From positions 1-64,000 of the forward strand of contig CACESU010000006.1 in NCBI GenBank assembly GCA_902562285.1: a stretch of DNA of 64,000 nt. Reading direction: 5' to 3'. Every line of letters starts with the position of its first letter. Position 1 is the first letter of the stretch. The DNA comes from an uncultured Alphaproteobacteria bacterium (GTDB taxonomy: Bacteria > Pseudomonadota > Alphaproteobacteria > Rhodobacterales > Rhodobacteraceae). Positions 27,370 to 36,158 of this stretch are shown here, in pieces. A program made the translations under genes and the position numbers. The notes beneath the pieces are model-generated. The model searched no databases. It was not told where the DNA came from and saw nothing but the letters and a program-made list of their open reading frames with translations.

Positions 27370-28272
27370 ATGAAAAAAAATTTAACTGTAGGGGACGACG
27401 AAAAGAAGGTTGTAAAAGAATGGTTTGAGGAATTGAGAAATATTATATGTGAAGAATTTGAAAAAATTGAAATGCTACAAAATTCAGCCAATTTTTGTAA
27501 AAAACCACCAGGCAAATTCAAAAGAAAGCAAACTTTTAGAAAAAGTAAAAATGGTGAAGATGGCGGAGGTGGTATTATGTCTGTGATGAGAGATGGACGA
27601 GTTTTTGAAAAGGTTGGTGTTAATATCTCAACAGTGTATGGTACTTTAGAACCTTTAGCCCAGAAAAGTTTATCATCCAGGCATAACATTCCGGGTCTTA
27701 AAGAGGATCCTCAGTTTTGGGCTTCTGGAATAAGCCTAGTTGCACATATGCAATCACCAAAAACTCCTGCAGTCCATATGAATACGCGAATGTTTTGGAC
27801 TAAAAGTTTGAGTTGGTTTGGAGGTGGCTCAGACCTAAATCCGATGGTGGAAAATGAAGAAGATACTAGATACTTTCATAATGAACTAAAAAAAGTGTGT
27901 GATATAGCTGATAAAGATTATTATCCCAAATTTAAAAAATGGGCAGATGAATACTTTATGATAAAGCATTGGAATGAAGCGAGAGGCGTAGGTGGTATTT
28001 TTTTTGATGATTTAAATACTGAAAATTGGGAAAATGATTTTACTTTTGTTAAAAATGTAGGAAAGGCTTTTCTTGAAGCATTTTCTAAAATTACTAAAAA
28101 TCATATGAAAAAAACTTGGTCTCCAGAAGAACGCGAATGGCAACTTATAAAAAGAGGAAGATATGCTGAATTTAATCTTGTATATGATAGAGGAACACAA
28201 TTTGGCCTGCAAACAGGTCACAATCCTGAGGCAGTGTTAATGAGTATGCCACCTATAGCAAAATGGCCATAG
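27370..28272 (+). CDS. hemF: Oxygen-dependent coproporphyrinogen III oxidase
   Basis: A 300-residue aerobic enzyme converting coproporphyrinogen III to protoporphyrinogen IX. The family blocks FKRKQTFRKSKNGEDGGGGI, HMNTRMFW, WFGGGSDLNPM, GVGGIFFDDL and RGRYAEFNLVYDRGTQFGLQTG are intact. With hemH in the same window it points to aerobic heme synthesis. Its stop is 2 bases from the convergent cca stop. Confidence 0.96.
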   Translation: MKKNLTVGDDEKKVVKEWFEELRNIICEEFEKIEMLQNSANFCKKPPGKFKRKQTFRKSKNGEDGGGGIMSVMRDGRVFEKVGVNISTVYGTLEPLAQKSLSSRHNIPGLKEDPQFWASGISLVAHMQSPKTPAVHMNTRMFWTKSLSWFGGGSDLNPMVENEEDTRYFHNELKKVCDIADKDYYPKFKKWADEYFMIKHWNEARGVGGIFFDDLNTENWENDFTFVKNVGKAFLEAFSKITKNHMKKTWSPEEREWQLIKRGRYAEFNLVYDRGTQFGLQTGHNPEAVLMSMPPIAKWP

Positions 28273-28274
28273 TC

Positions 28275-29549
28275 TTAAGATTTTGAAAGCAATTGTTTTT
28301 TATTTAATTTGAATTCTGAGTTTATCCAAACTTTTTTTAATTTCTCTAGAATTTCTCCTAATTTTTTACCTGAATAACCTCTTTGTAGTAAATCAATACC
28401 AGTAATAGGAAATTTTTTAACAGCTTTTGCACCTTCTATAATATCTTTGCAATGCAATTGAAATTCTATTTCAAATTTTTTTGAATTTATATAAGTATCG
28501 AAGTTTTTTTTCTTTGCTATATATAATAATAATAAATTTAATCCTTTTTCTAAACCATAATTAAAACCAAGTGATTTAAAATTTTGTGGAAATACGTCAA
28601 ATTTATTATAAAATTTTAACAACTTAATTTCACTTTTTTTTAAACTAAGTACTCTTTCTAAATATTTTTCTTTAGGATCTAATAATATGCTCAATCTCAA
28701 TATAGGATCTTTAAGTTCAAAAGTATTGAAGTAGTGTTTACCTAAAAATTCAGAAATAATTTTTTTTTCTAGCTCAACAAGATTTCCAATATTTTTCAAG
28801 GATATGCTTGAAAACAAAATATTTAATACCCCTGTTTCTTTCATAAACCTTAGTGCTAAGCAAACTCCGTTACTAGACAGTATAAGTTTAAACTCCTTCC
28901 ATATTCTGTCTTTGCTCAGTTTTTTCAATAAATGCTTACTTTGCTTAATCGCTGCTAGGGTTTTCAAATTTATACTTCTATTTTGGGAAGGGTATTTACT
29001 TATAAAACGAAAAAACCTTAAAATTCTGAGATGATCTTCTTCAATTCTTTTTATTGGTTGACCTACAAATCTTACTTTCCCATTTACCAAATCAGAAAAA
29101 TTACCCAAAGGGTCTAATATTTCACCCTTCATATTTAAATAGACAGCATTAAAAGTAAAATCTCTTCTCCTGGCATCATCCTCTATACTACTTGTATATT
29201 TAACGATAGCTTTTCTTCCGAATGTTTTAATATCTTGTCTAAAACTTGTAATCTCAAATAATTTTTTGTTGAATACTACTGATAAGGTTCCGTACTCAAT
29301 TCCAGTTTCAATTATTGTGCATTTAATGTTCTTAAATAATTCTTTAACTTCGTTTGGATTTATACTTATTGAAAAATCTATATTATCAAATTCTTCTTGC
29401 CAATATGAGTTTCTAACACTTCCTCCTACTACATAAACATCTGCACCTTTTGAAGTTAAAATTTTTGTTATTTTTAAAATATCTTTTTTAAATAACCAAG
29501 AAATATCAAAAGGGGCTTTGAATTTGTTAATCTTTTGATATGGTTTCAT
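28275..29549 (-). CDS. cca: CCA-adding enzyme / tRNA nucleotidyltransferase family protein
   Basis: A 424-residue class II nucleotidyltransferase with GGSVR (42-46), EITSFRQD, RRRDFTFNAVYLNMKGEILDPLGNFSDLVNGKVRF-type head and neck motifs and RIEEDHLRILRFFRF. These define the enzyme that adds or repairs the tRNA 3' CCA. One oddity: the usual catalytic DxD after GGxVR reads D55-N56-I57-D58, so the first Asp of D-I-D is Asn. A neighbouring Asp may compensate. It is 5 bases downstream of the Nudix gene on the same strand, a pairing typical of alphaproteobacteria. Confidence 0.9.
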   Translation of the reverse strand: MKPYQKINKFKAPFDISWLFKKDILKITKILTSKGADVYVVGGSVRNSYWQEEFDNIDFSISINPNEVKELFKNIKCTIIETGIEYGTLSVVFNKKLFEITSFRQDIKTFGRKAIVKYTSSIEDDARRRDFTFNAVYLNMKGEILDPLGNFSDLVNGKVRFVGQPIKRIEEDHLRILRFFRFISKYPSQNRSINLKTLAAIKQSKHLLKKLSKDRIWKEFKLILSSNGVCLALRFMKETGVLNILFSSISLKNIGNLVELEKKIISEFLGKHYFNTFELKDPILRLSILLDPKEKYLERVLSLKKSEIKLLKFYNKFDVFPQNFKSLGFNYGLEKGLNLLLLYIAKKKNFDTYINSKKFEIEFQLHCKDIIEGAKAVKKFPITGIDLLQRGYSGKKLGEILEKLKKVWINSEFKLNKKQLLSKS

Positions 29550-29554
29550 TTTTT

Positions 29555-30190
29555 CTAATTCTGATATTTTTCAACAAAGCTTTTTATAATTCTAGCAGTT
29601 GCTCCCCAAATATAATAGGATCCATAGGGTGCAGCAAAATAACCTCTGTCTTCTTCACTTATGATAAATTTATGATATTGTATATTTTTAGTGTCTAGAA
29701 AAAAGTCAAATGGAACTAAAAATAATTCTTCGACCTCATTTTTATTTATAAAAAATTTGATAGGTTTTTTGATAAATCCAACAAATGGATAAATTATAAA
29801 CTGACTTATAGTTTCATGTGGAGGTAATAAGCCAAGAGTTTTTATGCTATCTTTTTTAACACCTATCTCTTCTTCCACTTCTCTAAATGCAGCATGTAGT
29901 ATAGAGTTATCTTTTTTGTCTACTCTTCCACCAGGAAAAGATATCTGACCTGGATGGGAAGATAGGTTTTTTGACCTTTTGGTAAAAACAACATATAAGT
30001 TTTGCTCTAATTCTTTTAAGAGAACAAAAACTGATGCCTTTTTATAGTATTGATGTTCGTATCTGAATTGATCTATATACAAACAATGAAAATCTGTAGT
30101 AAATTTAATTTGTGGAAAATTAAATTTCTTATCATGGTTTTTTTTTCTAAGACAACGTTTGATTTTCTTTAAAATTGAAATATTTTTCAA
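29555..30190 (-). CDS. Nudix hydrolase, CoA pyrophosphatase-like (NudL family)
   Basis: A 211-residue protein. The Nudix box GGRVDKKDNSILHAAFREVEEEIGV is complete (x5-E-x7-REVxEExG). It is preceded by LSSHPGQISFPGG, the UPF0035 motif of CoA- and acyl-CoA-cleaving Nudix enzymes. LGLLPPHETISQFIIYPFVG follows as in the same family. Located between hslO and cca on the minus strand, spaced 21 and 5 bases, so probably one operon. Confidence 0.9.
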   Translation of the reverse strand: MKNISILKKIKRCLRKKNHDKKFNFPQIKFTTDFHCLYIDQFRYEHQYYKKASVFVLLKELEQNLYVVFTKRSKNLSSHPGQISFPGGRVDKKDNSILHAAFREVEEEIGVKKDSIKTLGLLPPHETISQFIIYPFVGFIKKPIKFFINKNEVEELFLVPFDFFLDTKNIQYHKFIISEEDRGYFAAPYGSYYIWGATARIIKSFVEKYQN

Positions 30191-30211
30191 ATGATAACCT
30201 TAATATATAAA

Positions 30212-31189
30212 TTAGATATTTTTTACTAATTCAGATGGACTTAATATGTATTGAGTCCCACAAAACTGACAGTCAGCTGTTACCTTACCTAAATCATTAG
30301 TCATTACTTCAATTTCTTTCATAGAATATATTGACATAGTCTGCTTGACTTTGTCTATACTGCACCCACATCCAAAATCAAATTCTTTTTCTTCAAAAAC
30401 TCTAATATCTTTTTCTTTAAAAAACTGTAATAATAAATCCGAAAATTTATTTTTTAAATTATTATTTTCTGAGCATAAATAGTTTTCAAAAATAGACGAC
30501 ATCTTATTCCATTCATCTATGTTATTAAAAATTTTTTCTTTTGCTAAATTTGATAATTCATTAATTTTCTGTTTATCATTATTTATATTATTTGATTTTT
30601 TATCCTGTGGTAAAATTTGCAACATAATACCAATACCTTTGAAAATTACCTTTTCTTTTTTATTCAAAGTTTTTTTAATTAATACATTAAACTTTGTATC
30701 TAATTGTTCTGAGTTTTTAAAAAAATCTTCAGCTGAATTTGTTAGACTATTTTCATTCAAGCTAGAAATTCCTTTATAGGGTAAGTTACCATCGCCTTGA
30801 TCAAGAATCGTAGCAAAGTAGCCATTACCTAAAAGATCATTAAATTTTTTTGAATAAAAGTTTAGTTCTCTGTTAAATTTGGCGTAACCCCTTATTAATG
30901 AAATAGTTTCAGGTTTTTTTGGAATTATATAATCCGATGCTATTAATTTTAAATCTTTATTTCCATGAACTTGAAGGGATAGCTTGTGTTTAAGTTTTAT
31001 AGAATTAGCCATTAATACATTTAAAACCATAGTTTCTCCTAATATTTTTGATATTTCATCTGGATAACTATGCTGGAATATAATTTTATTGAGAGATTTA
31101 GACATTTGACAGATTCTTCCCCTTATTGGTAAATCTTCAAATTGAAAAGACATAACTTTATCGTATTCTGTTTTTTTGTTATTAGTCAT
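30212..31189 (-). CDS. hslO: Hsp33 redox-regulated chaperonin
   Basis: A 325-residue chaperone activated by oxidation. The C-terminal zinc-binding cysteines are present as FGCGC and CQFCGTQY, the CxC-x~30-CxxC switch. The N-terminal core contains the GYFATILDQGDGNLPYKGI-type segment. In this family, oxidation releases zinc and exposes substrate-binding surfaces that protect unfolded proteins. First gene of the hslO-Nudix-cca run. Confidence 0.93.
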   Translation of the reverse strand: MTNNKKTEYDKVMSFQFEDLPIRGRICQMSKSLNKIIFQHSYPDEISKILGETMVLNVLMANSIKLKHKLSLQVHGNKDLKLIASDYIIPKKPETISLIRGYAKFNRELNFYSKKFNDLLGNGYFATILDQGDGNLPYKGISSLNENSLTNSAEDFFKNSEQLDTKFNVLIKKTLNKKEKVIFKGIGIMLQILPQDKKSNNINNDKQKINELSNLAKEKIFNNIDEWNKMSSIFENYLCSENNNLKNKFSDLLLQFFKEKDIRVFEEKEFDFGCGCSIDKVKQTMSIYSMKEIEVMTNDLGKVTADCQFCGTQYILSPSELVKNI

Positions 31190-31256
31190 GATAGTTTTTA
31201 AAAATTATATTCTTGTATCTGTTATTAATTATATAAATATAAAACAAGTGAAATGA

Positions 31257-31688
31257 ATGTTTAGAATAGGTGAATCAGTAAAAAAAAATATAAAATATCA
31301 CTATAGACCAGGCATATATGGTATAATTATTGTTAATAATAATATCTTACTAACTGAACAAAATGAAGAAGAAATTCAACTTCCAGGAGGTGGTATAGAT
31401 CAAGGAGAACAATATATCTCAGCTCTAGTAAGAGAAACATTTGAAGAAACTGGGTGGAAAATACAACCAGTTAAAAGATTAGGTTTTTTTCATAGATTTG
31501 TTTACATGCCAGAGTATAGTAAGTGGGCCCAAAAAGTTTGCCATATTTATATATGTAAAGGTTTATATAATCTAACATCTCCTTTGGAAAAAGGACATAA
31601 AGCTCTCTTAATGAAGCCTAGAGAAGCGGTGTGTTTACTGGAAAGTCCTGGCGATCGTATTTTTGTTAAAAATTACTTTGGATTATAG
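31257..31688 (+). CDS. Nudix hydrolase (MutT/RppH-like)
   Basis: A 143-residue single-domain Nudix protein with the complete box GGGIDQGEQYISALVRETFEETGW. The substrate is unknown. Homologues are widespread next to housekeeping genes in alphaproteobacteria. It ends 1 base before the convergent lytic transglycosylase gene. Confidence 0.88.
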   Translation: MFRIGESVKKNIKYHYRPGIYGIIIVNNNILLTEQNEEEIQLPGGGIDQGEQYISALVRETFEETGWKIQPVKRLGFFHRFVYMPEYSKWAQKVCHIYICKGLYNLTSPLEKGHKALLMKPREAVCLLESPGDRIFVKNYFGL

Positions 31689-31689
31689 G

Positions 31690-32904
31690 CTAATTTAAGG
31701 TGTTAAAAAGATCAGCTGTTGGCCAACTATCTGCAGGGAACCCCAGCTTCATCTGGATACTTCTAACGCTTTGCCTAGTTTTTCGACCCAATATACCATC
31801 AACTTTTCCAACATCATAACCCATTGATTGTAATATTTTTTGTAATTTTAACATCTCTTCAACAGATAGTATTTTTTCTGGTTTACTACTTAAAAATTTT
31901 TTTTGTCCGCCTAATCTAGAAGCAAGGTGAGCTGCTGTGACGGTATATATAAAACTATCGTTCCATTTTAAATATATATTATAATTTGGATATGCTAAAA
32001 ACTTAGGACCCTTTAGACCTTGTGGTAACAAAAGTGTTGCAATAGTTTTATCTGATGCCATAAATTTTTTATTCCTTGAAATGATACCAAGTTTTTGCCA
32101 TGAAGATACTGTCCGGTTACGTCCAAAACCAGCTTCTTGCCAAGGAAAGTTAATATCATTAATTATAACTTCTTCAATCCAAGGTTGGTTAGGTTTCCAA
32201 CCTAGTTCTGAAATAAGTGCTGCAGCCGTTAATATTGAATCTTCTGGACTTTTCTTAAGGTCTATAATTCCATCCTTATTACCATCTGACCCAAATCTTA
32301 AAATATCAGAAGGCAACATTTGAACTTGACCAACCTCTCCAGCCCATGCACCAGTTGTTTTTAGATCAATAACACTTTTAGAAAATAAATGAATGGCTGC
32401 AATATATTCTTGTTGGAACATTTCAGGTCTTCTGCAATCATGTGCTAGAGTTGCTAGAGCGCTTATTGTATGGAAATTACCTTGAACTGCACCAAAATCT
32501 GTTTCCATAGCCCAAAAAGCGGTTATAACTTCTGGGGGAATCCCATATTTTGATTTTACAAATAAAAATAGATCTCTATATTTTTCAATATTTTTTTTAC
32601 CATTTTTTAATCGATAAGAATTAATTGCTTTTTTTGAAAAGTCTGTAAAACTTAATCTAAAGGTACTTTGCTTTCTATCAAAAGAAAGCACTTTTTTCGA
32701 CCTTTGAGTTTTTTTTAAAACAAGAAACACATCATTTTTATCAATTCCTTGATTGATAGCAACTTCACCTATATTTCTCAAAAATGTGTTAAAATCTCCC
32801 CCACAATTTACTAAAAGTTTATCAGCAAATAAGTAATTACCTTGAATAAAAAAAAATAAAAAAATAAAAAAAATATTTTTTAAAATAAAATAAAATTGGA
32901 GCAT
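31690..32904 (-). CDS. Lytic murein transglycosylase (MltB-like) with C-terminal peptidoglycan-binding domain
   Basis: A 404-residue exported protein with an N-terminal hydrophobic segment (FFIFLFFFIQGNYLFA) as signal peptide. The SLT domain contains the catalytic Glu in ITAFWAMETDFGAVQGNF and GAWAGEVGQVQMLPSDILRFG. A C-terminal PG_binding_1 domain (LQKILQSMGYDVGKVDGILGRKTRQSVR) completes the usual alphaproteobacterial MltB-family layout. It cleaves glycan strands to 1,6-anhydroMurNAc. The signal peptide has no lipobox cysteine, so it is likely periplasmic, not a lipoprotein. Twelve bases downstream of dapB. Confidence 0.92.
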   Translation of the reverse strand: MLQFYFILKNIFFIFLFFFIQGNYLFADKLLVNCGGDFNTFLRNIGEVAINQGIDKNDVFLVLKKTQRSKKVLSFDRKQSTFRLSFTDFSKKAINSYRLKNGKKNIEKYRDLFLFVKSKYGIPPEVITAFWAMETDFGAVQGNFHTISALATLAHDCRRPEMFQQEYIAAIHLFSKSVIDLKTTGAWAGEVGQVQMLPSDILRFGSDGNKDGIIDLKKSPEDSILTAAALISELGWKPNQPWIEEVIINDINFPWQEAGFGRNRTVSSWQKLGIISRNKKFMASDKTIATLLLPQGLKGPKFLAYPNYNIYLKWNDSFIYTVTAAHLASRLGGQKKFLSSKPEKILSVEEMLKLQKILQSMGYDVGKVDGILGRKTRQSVRSIQMKLGFPADSWPTADLFNTLN

Positions 32905-32916
32905 GAAATCGATTAT

Positions 32917-33732
32917 TTAATTTAAGTTAAGAACATCTTGCATTGAATACTCTCCTTTTTTTGCAGTCATACCCCATTTTGCAGCTTTAAGAGCCCCACG
33001 TGCAAATATCATTCTATCAGTAGCATTATGCTTTATGATAATCTGTTCACCTGGTCCCGCAAAAATTACTGAATGATTACCTACAATATCACCACCCCGT
33101 ATCGCAGAAAATCCTATTTTTCCTTTTTTTCTTGGTCCAATTATACCATCTCGTTGAATATCTTTTAAATTATCTAACTTTTTTCCTTTCGTTTTTGCTA
33201 TTGAATCTCCTAGCATTAGTGCCGTTCCGGAGGGTGCGTCTACTTTTTTATCGTGATGCATTTCAACAATTTCAATGTCAAAATCAGAATCTAATGCTTC
33301 TGCAACTTTCGCAGAAATACCAGTTAGAATATTGACTCCCAAACTCATGTTACCTGCTCTAATGATTGTAGTATTTTTTGAAACATTTTGAATTTTTTTA
33401 ATCTGTGATTTTGAAAAACCTGTTGTTCCAATAACATCAACAACTTTATATTGTGCTGCTTCCTCAGCAACTTTTACAGAATTTTCTGGATTAGTAAAAT
33501 CAATAACTACATCAGAAATTTTTAATATTTTATCTAAAGAATCTGAAATGACTAAATTTTTTTCTAAACTTGGAAAAAACTCACTAGCTTTTGTTCCAAT
33601 TAAGTCATGACCATTTACCTCAAGTAATCCAACTAACTGAAAGTCTTTTCTTTCTTGAGCTGCACGAACCAACATCTGCCCCATCCTACCAGTTGCACCA
33701 ATAATGCTTAATTTATGTACCTTATTATTCAA
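32917..33732 (-). CDS. dapB: 4-hydroxy-tetrahydrodipicolinate reductase
   Basis: A 271-residue enzyme of the diaminopimelate/lysine pathway. The N-terminal nucleotide motif IGATGRMGQMLVRAA, DVVIDFTNPEN and the active-site block EMHHDKKVDAPSGTALMLG are all present. It complements dapF in the same window. Divergent from rbfA across 112 bases. Confidence 0.97.
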   Translation of the reverse strand: MNNKVHKLSIIGATGRMGQMLVRAAQERKDFQLVGLLEVNGHDLIGTKASEFFPSLEKNLVISDSLDKILKISDVVIDFTNPENSVKVAEEAAQYKVVDVIGTTGFSKSQIKKIQNVSKNTTIIRAGNMSLGVNILTGISAKVAEALDSDFDIEIVEMHHDKKVDAPSGTALMLGDSIAKTKGKKLDNLKDIQRDGIIGPRKKGKIGFSAIRGGDIVGNHSVIFAGPGEQIIIKHNATDRMIFARGALKAAKWGMTAKKGEYSMQDVLNLN

Positions 33733-33844
33733 ATTGTTAGTCTCATTTAAAAATTAAATCATATCGACAAAGTACTCATTCTTGAGTTATGTATGTACAA
33801 ACAGTATAAGTCAATAATTATAAAAATAATTTATTTCAAATAAG

Positions 33845-34225
33845 ATGAATAAAGATTTTAACAATAACTCTCATAGGCTACTTAGAGTAAATGAACTAAT
33901 TAAAAGAGAACTTTCCTCGCTTTTACAAGGTATGGAATGGGAGGAACAAGGCATAAAAAATCTTAATTTGACCTTAACTGATGTAGAGTGTAGCAAAGAT
34001 ATAAGAATTGCAAAAATTTATTATGTTCCAACAGGAATGAAAAATTCTCAATCAATAGAAAAGGCAATTAATAGTAGAAAAAAAGAAATTAGAAAATATC
34101 TTGGTAAAAAAATACATTTGAAGTATATTCCAGAATTAAGATTTATTAAAGACAACAGTTTTGATGCTTTTCAAAAAACTTCTGAAATACTTGAAAAATT
34201 ATCAAAAAGCAAAAGAGAAATATAA
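33845..34225 (+). CDS. rbfA: Ribosome-binding factor A
   Basis: A 126-residue KH-like 30S maturation factor that binds near the 5' end of 16S rRNA. RVNELIKRELSSLLQ at the start and IHLKYIPELRFIKDNSFDAF at the end are family signatures. It precedes truB by 11 bases. The usual upstream nusA-infB genes are not here; dapB faces away instead. Confidence 0.94.
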   Translation: MNKDFNNNSHRLLRVNELIKRELSSLLQGMEWEEQGIKNLNLTLTDVECSKDIRIAKIYYVPTGMKNSQSIEKAINSRKKEIRKYLGKKIHLKYIPELRFIKDNSFDAFQKTSEILEKLSKSKREI

Positions 34226-34236
34226 ATCTTACTGTT

Positions 34237-35157
34237 ATGGATCAAAATTTTCAATTGCCTAATATAAACGGCTGGCTAGTCATTGATAAACCAAGCGGAA
34301 TAGGCTCTACTAATATAGTAAATTTAGTTAAGAAAAAAATTCCATCAATGAAAGTAGGACATGGGGGAACTCTGGATCCCGATGCAACTGGCTTACTTCC
34401 CATTGCAATTGGTGAGGCTACAAAAACCATACGTTTTACTGAAAATTTATTAAAAACGTATGAATTCACAGTTACATTTGGTTCTTGTACAGATACAGAC
34501 GATTCATCGGGGAAGGTACTTGGAATATCTGAAAAAAGACCTGGCATTATTAGTGTAAAACAAGCATTAAAAAAATTTAAAGGAGAGATTCAACAATTAC
34601 CACCAAAATTATCTGCAATAAAGTTTAATGGAAGGAGAGCTTACGATCTATTCCGTGAAGGATTAGAATTTCAATTGTCCCCAAGAACAATTTTTATTAG
34701 TGAAATTGAAATAATTGAAAGAATAGATAATGAGAATATTAATCTCAAAATTATATGTGGAAAGGGATGTTATGTAAGATCGTTAGCAAGAGATCTGGGA
34801 AATGAATTAGGTTGTTTTGCTCATGCTAAAAACATAAGACGAACAGAATACGGTCCTTTTAATTTAAAAAAATGTATACATCTTGATGCTTTAGAATATT
34901 TTAAAGATGACGATCTAGAAGCTAATATTTTTACAATAAATATTTTGTTAAAAGATTACCCTAACTTTGAATGTACGACTGAAGATTTAAATATTGTTTC
35001 AAATGGAAATCCTATTAAAATAATTAATATGAAAAATGGAGATTATAATTTGGCCTGGACGCATCATAAAAATATTCCACTAGCAATTGGAAAAATAAAA
35101 AATTCTGTTTTCTATCCCTTTAGAGTTCTAAATTTATATAAAAATATCATCAATTGA
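34237..35157 (+). CDS. truB: tRNA pseudouridine-55 synthase
   Basis: A 306-residue pseudouridine synthase acting on U55 in the tRNA T-loop. GWLVIDKPSGIGSTN, the catalytic-Asp motif GHGGTLDPDATGLLPI (Asp near residue 46), RRAYDLFREG and the CGKGCYVRSLARDLG motif are all clear. Between rbfA and the DUF1643 gene, part of the rbfA-rpsO-pnp block. Confidence 0.96.
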   Translation: MDQNFQLPNINGWLVIDKPSGIGSTNIVNLVKKKIPSMKVGHGGTLDPDATGLLPIAIGEATKTIRFTENLLKTYEFTVTFGSCTDTDDSSGKVLGISEKRPGIISVKQALKKFKGEIQQLPPKLSAIKFNGRRAYDLFREGLEFQLSPRTIFISEIEIIERIDNENINLKIICGKGCYVRSLARDLGNELGCFAHAKNIRRTEYGPFNLKKCIHLDALEYFKDDDLEANIFTINILLKDYPNFECTTEDLNIVSNGNPIKIINMKNGDYNLAWTHHKNIPLAIGKIKNSVFYPFRVLNLYKNIIN

Positions 35158-35168
35158 TAAAATCATAA

Positions 35169-35684
35169 ATGCTGGATGTTATTTCTAAAGAGTTTAAAAA
35201 TAATGAGGTTACTTCTAAAGCAGTTTTTTCAAAATGCTTGAAGTTTAGATACTCAATTACCAATAAATTCAACTCAGGGAGAGGAAAATTACTATTTATT
35301 CTTTTGAACCCATCTACTGCAACAGAGAAAGTATATGACCCTACACTTCTTCGTTGTAAAAAAAGAGCTATTTACTCTTGTGTTTATAAATTTAGAGTTT
35401 GTAATTTATTTGCCTACAGAGCAACCAAACCGAAAGAACTTCAAAAAGTTTCTGACCCTATTGGTCCATACAATAATGAAATTTTAAAAAACAGTATAAA
35501 ATGGTCAGATAAAATAATATGTTCATGGGGAAGATTTGGTATCTTAAAAGAAAGAGATTTAGAGGTTATTCAATTAATAAAAAAATATAAAACGCCTTCC
35601 TTTCATTTTGGCTTAACAAAAAATAATCAACCAAAGCATCTTTTATATATAAGTTATAATAAAATTCTAACTAAATGGTTTTAA
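35169..35684 (+). CDS. DUF1643 domain protein
   Basis: A 171-residue protein with the DUF1643 signatures FILLNPSTATEKVYDPTLLRCKK-type start, VCNLFAYRATKPKEL, and the later CSWGRFG and FHFGLTKNNQPKHLLYI segments. Biochemical function is unknown. It sits between truB and rpsO, 11 bases after truB. Confidence 0.85.
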   Translation: MLDVISKEFKNNEVTSKAVFSKCLKFRYSITNKFNSGRGKLLFILLNPSTATEKVYDPTLLRCKKRAIYSCVYKFRVCNLFAYRATKPKELQKVSDPIGPYNNEILKNSIKWSDKIICSWGRFGILKERDLEVIQLIKKYKTPSFHFGLTKNNQPKHLLYISYNKILTKWF

Positions 35685-35781
35685 AAAGACTTTTCAAATT
35701 TTAAAAAAAAGGATATATGCATTACAAGTATACTGACTGGACGACATCCTGGCAGTTTTAATTTATGTAAAGGAGATAAAG

Positions 35782-36051
35782 ATGTCGATTGATACAAAAT
35801 CGAAACAGGATTTAATTAAAAAGTTTGCCAGAAAAGAAAACGACACTGGATCACCAGAAGTTCAAGTAGCAATATTAACTACTAGAATTACAAACCTGTC
35901 TGAACATTTTAAAACTCACAAAAAAGATAATCATTCAAGACGAGGGCTCTTAAAACTTGTATCACAAAGAAGGAAAATTCTAGACTATATTAAGTCTAAA
36001 GACGAAAGTCGTTATAAGACTTTAATAGAACAACTTGGAATTAGAAGATAA
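35782..36051 (+). CDS. rpsO: 30S ribosomal protein S15
   Basis: An 89-residue ribosomal protein of typical length that binds the 16S central domain. [25 protein letters not shown] and the [21 protein letters not shown] segment are diagnostic. A strong AAGGAG ribosome site lies 7 bases before the ATG. rpsO-pnp order is conserved across bacteria, where S15 and PNPase regulate their own mRNAs. Confidence 0.98.
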   Translation: MSIDTKSKQDLIKKFARKENDTGSPEVQVAILTTRITNLSEHFKTHKKDNHSRRGLLKLVSQRRKILDYIKSKDESRYKTLIEQLGIRR

Positions 36052-36158
36052 TATAAACATTAATAATTCTGATAAAAAAATAAGATTAAATTCAAAAAAG
36101 TTATACGTGTACATAAAATATCAAACGGGTATTTTATTAAAATTATAAAAGGATGGAT

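Noticed and set aside
36153-36158. Upstream ATG as the pnp start
   Set aside because: The ribosome-binding AAAAGGA overlaps this ATG and is properly spaced only for the ATG at 36159.
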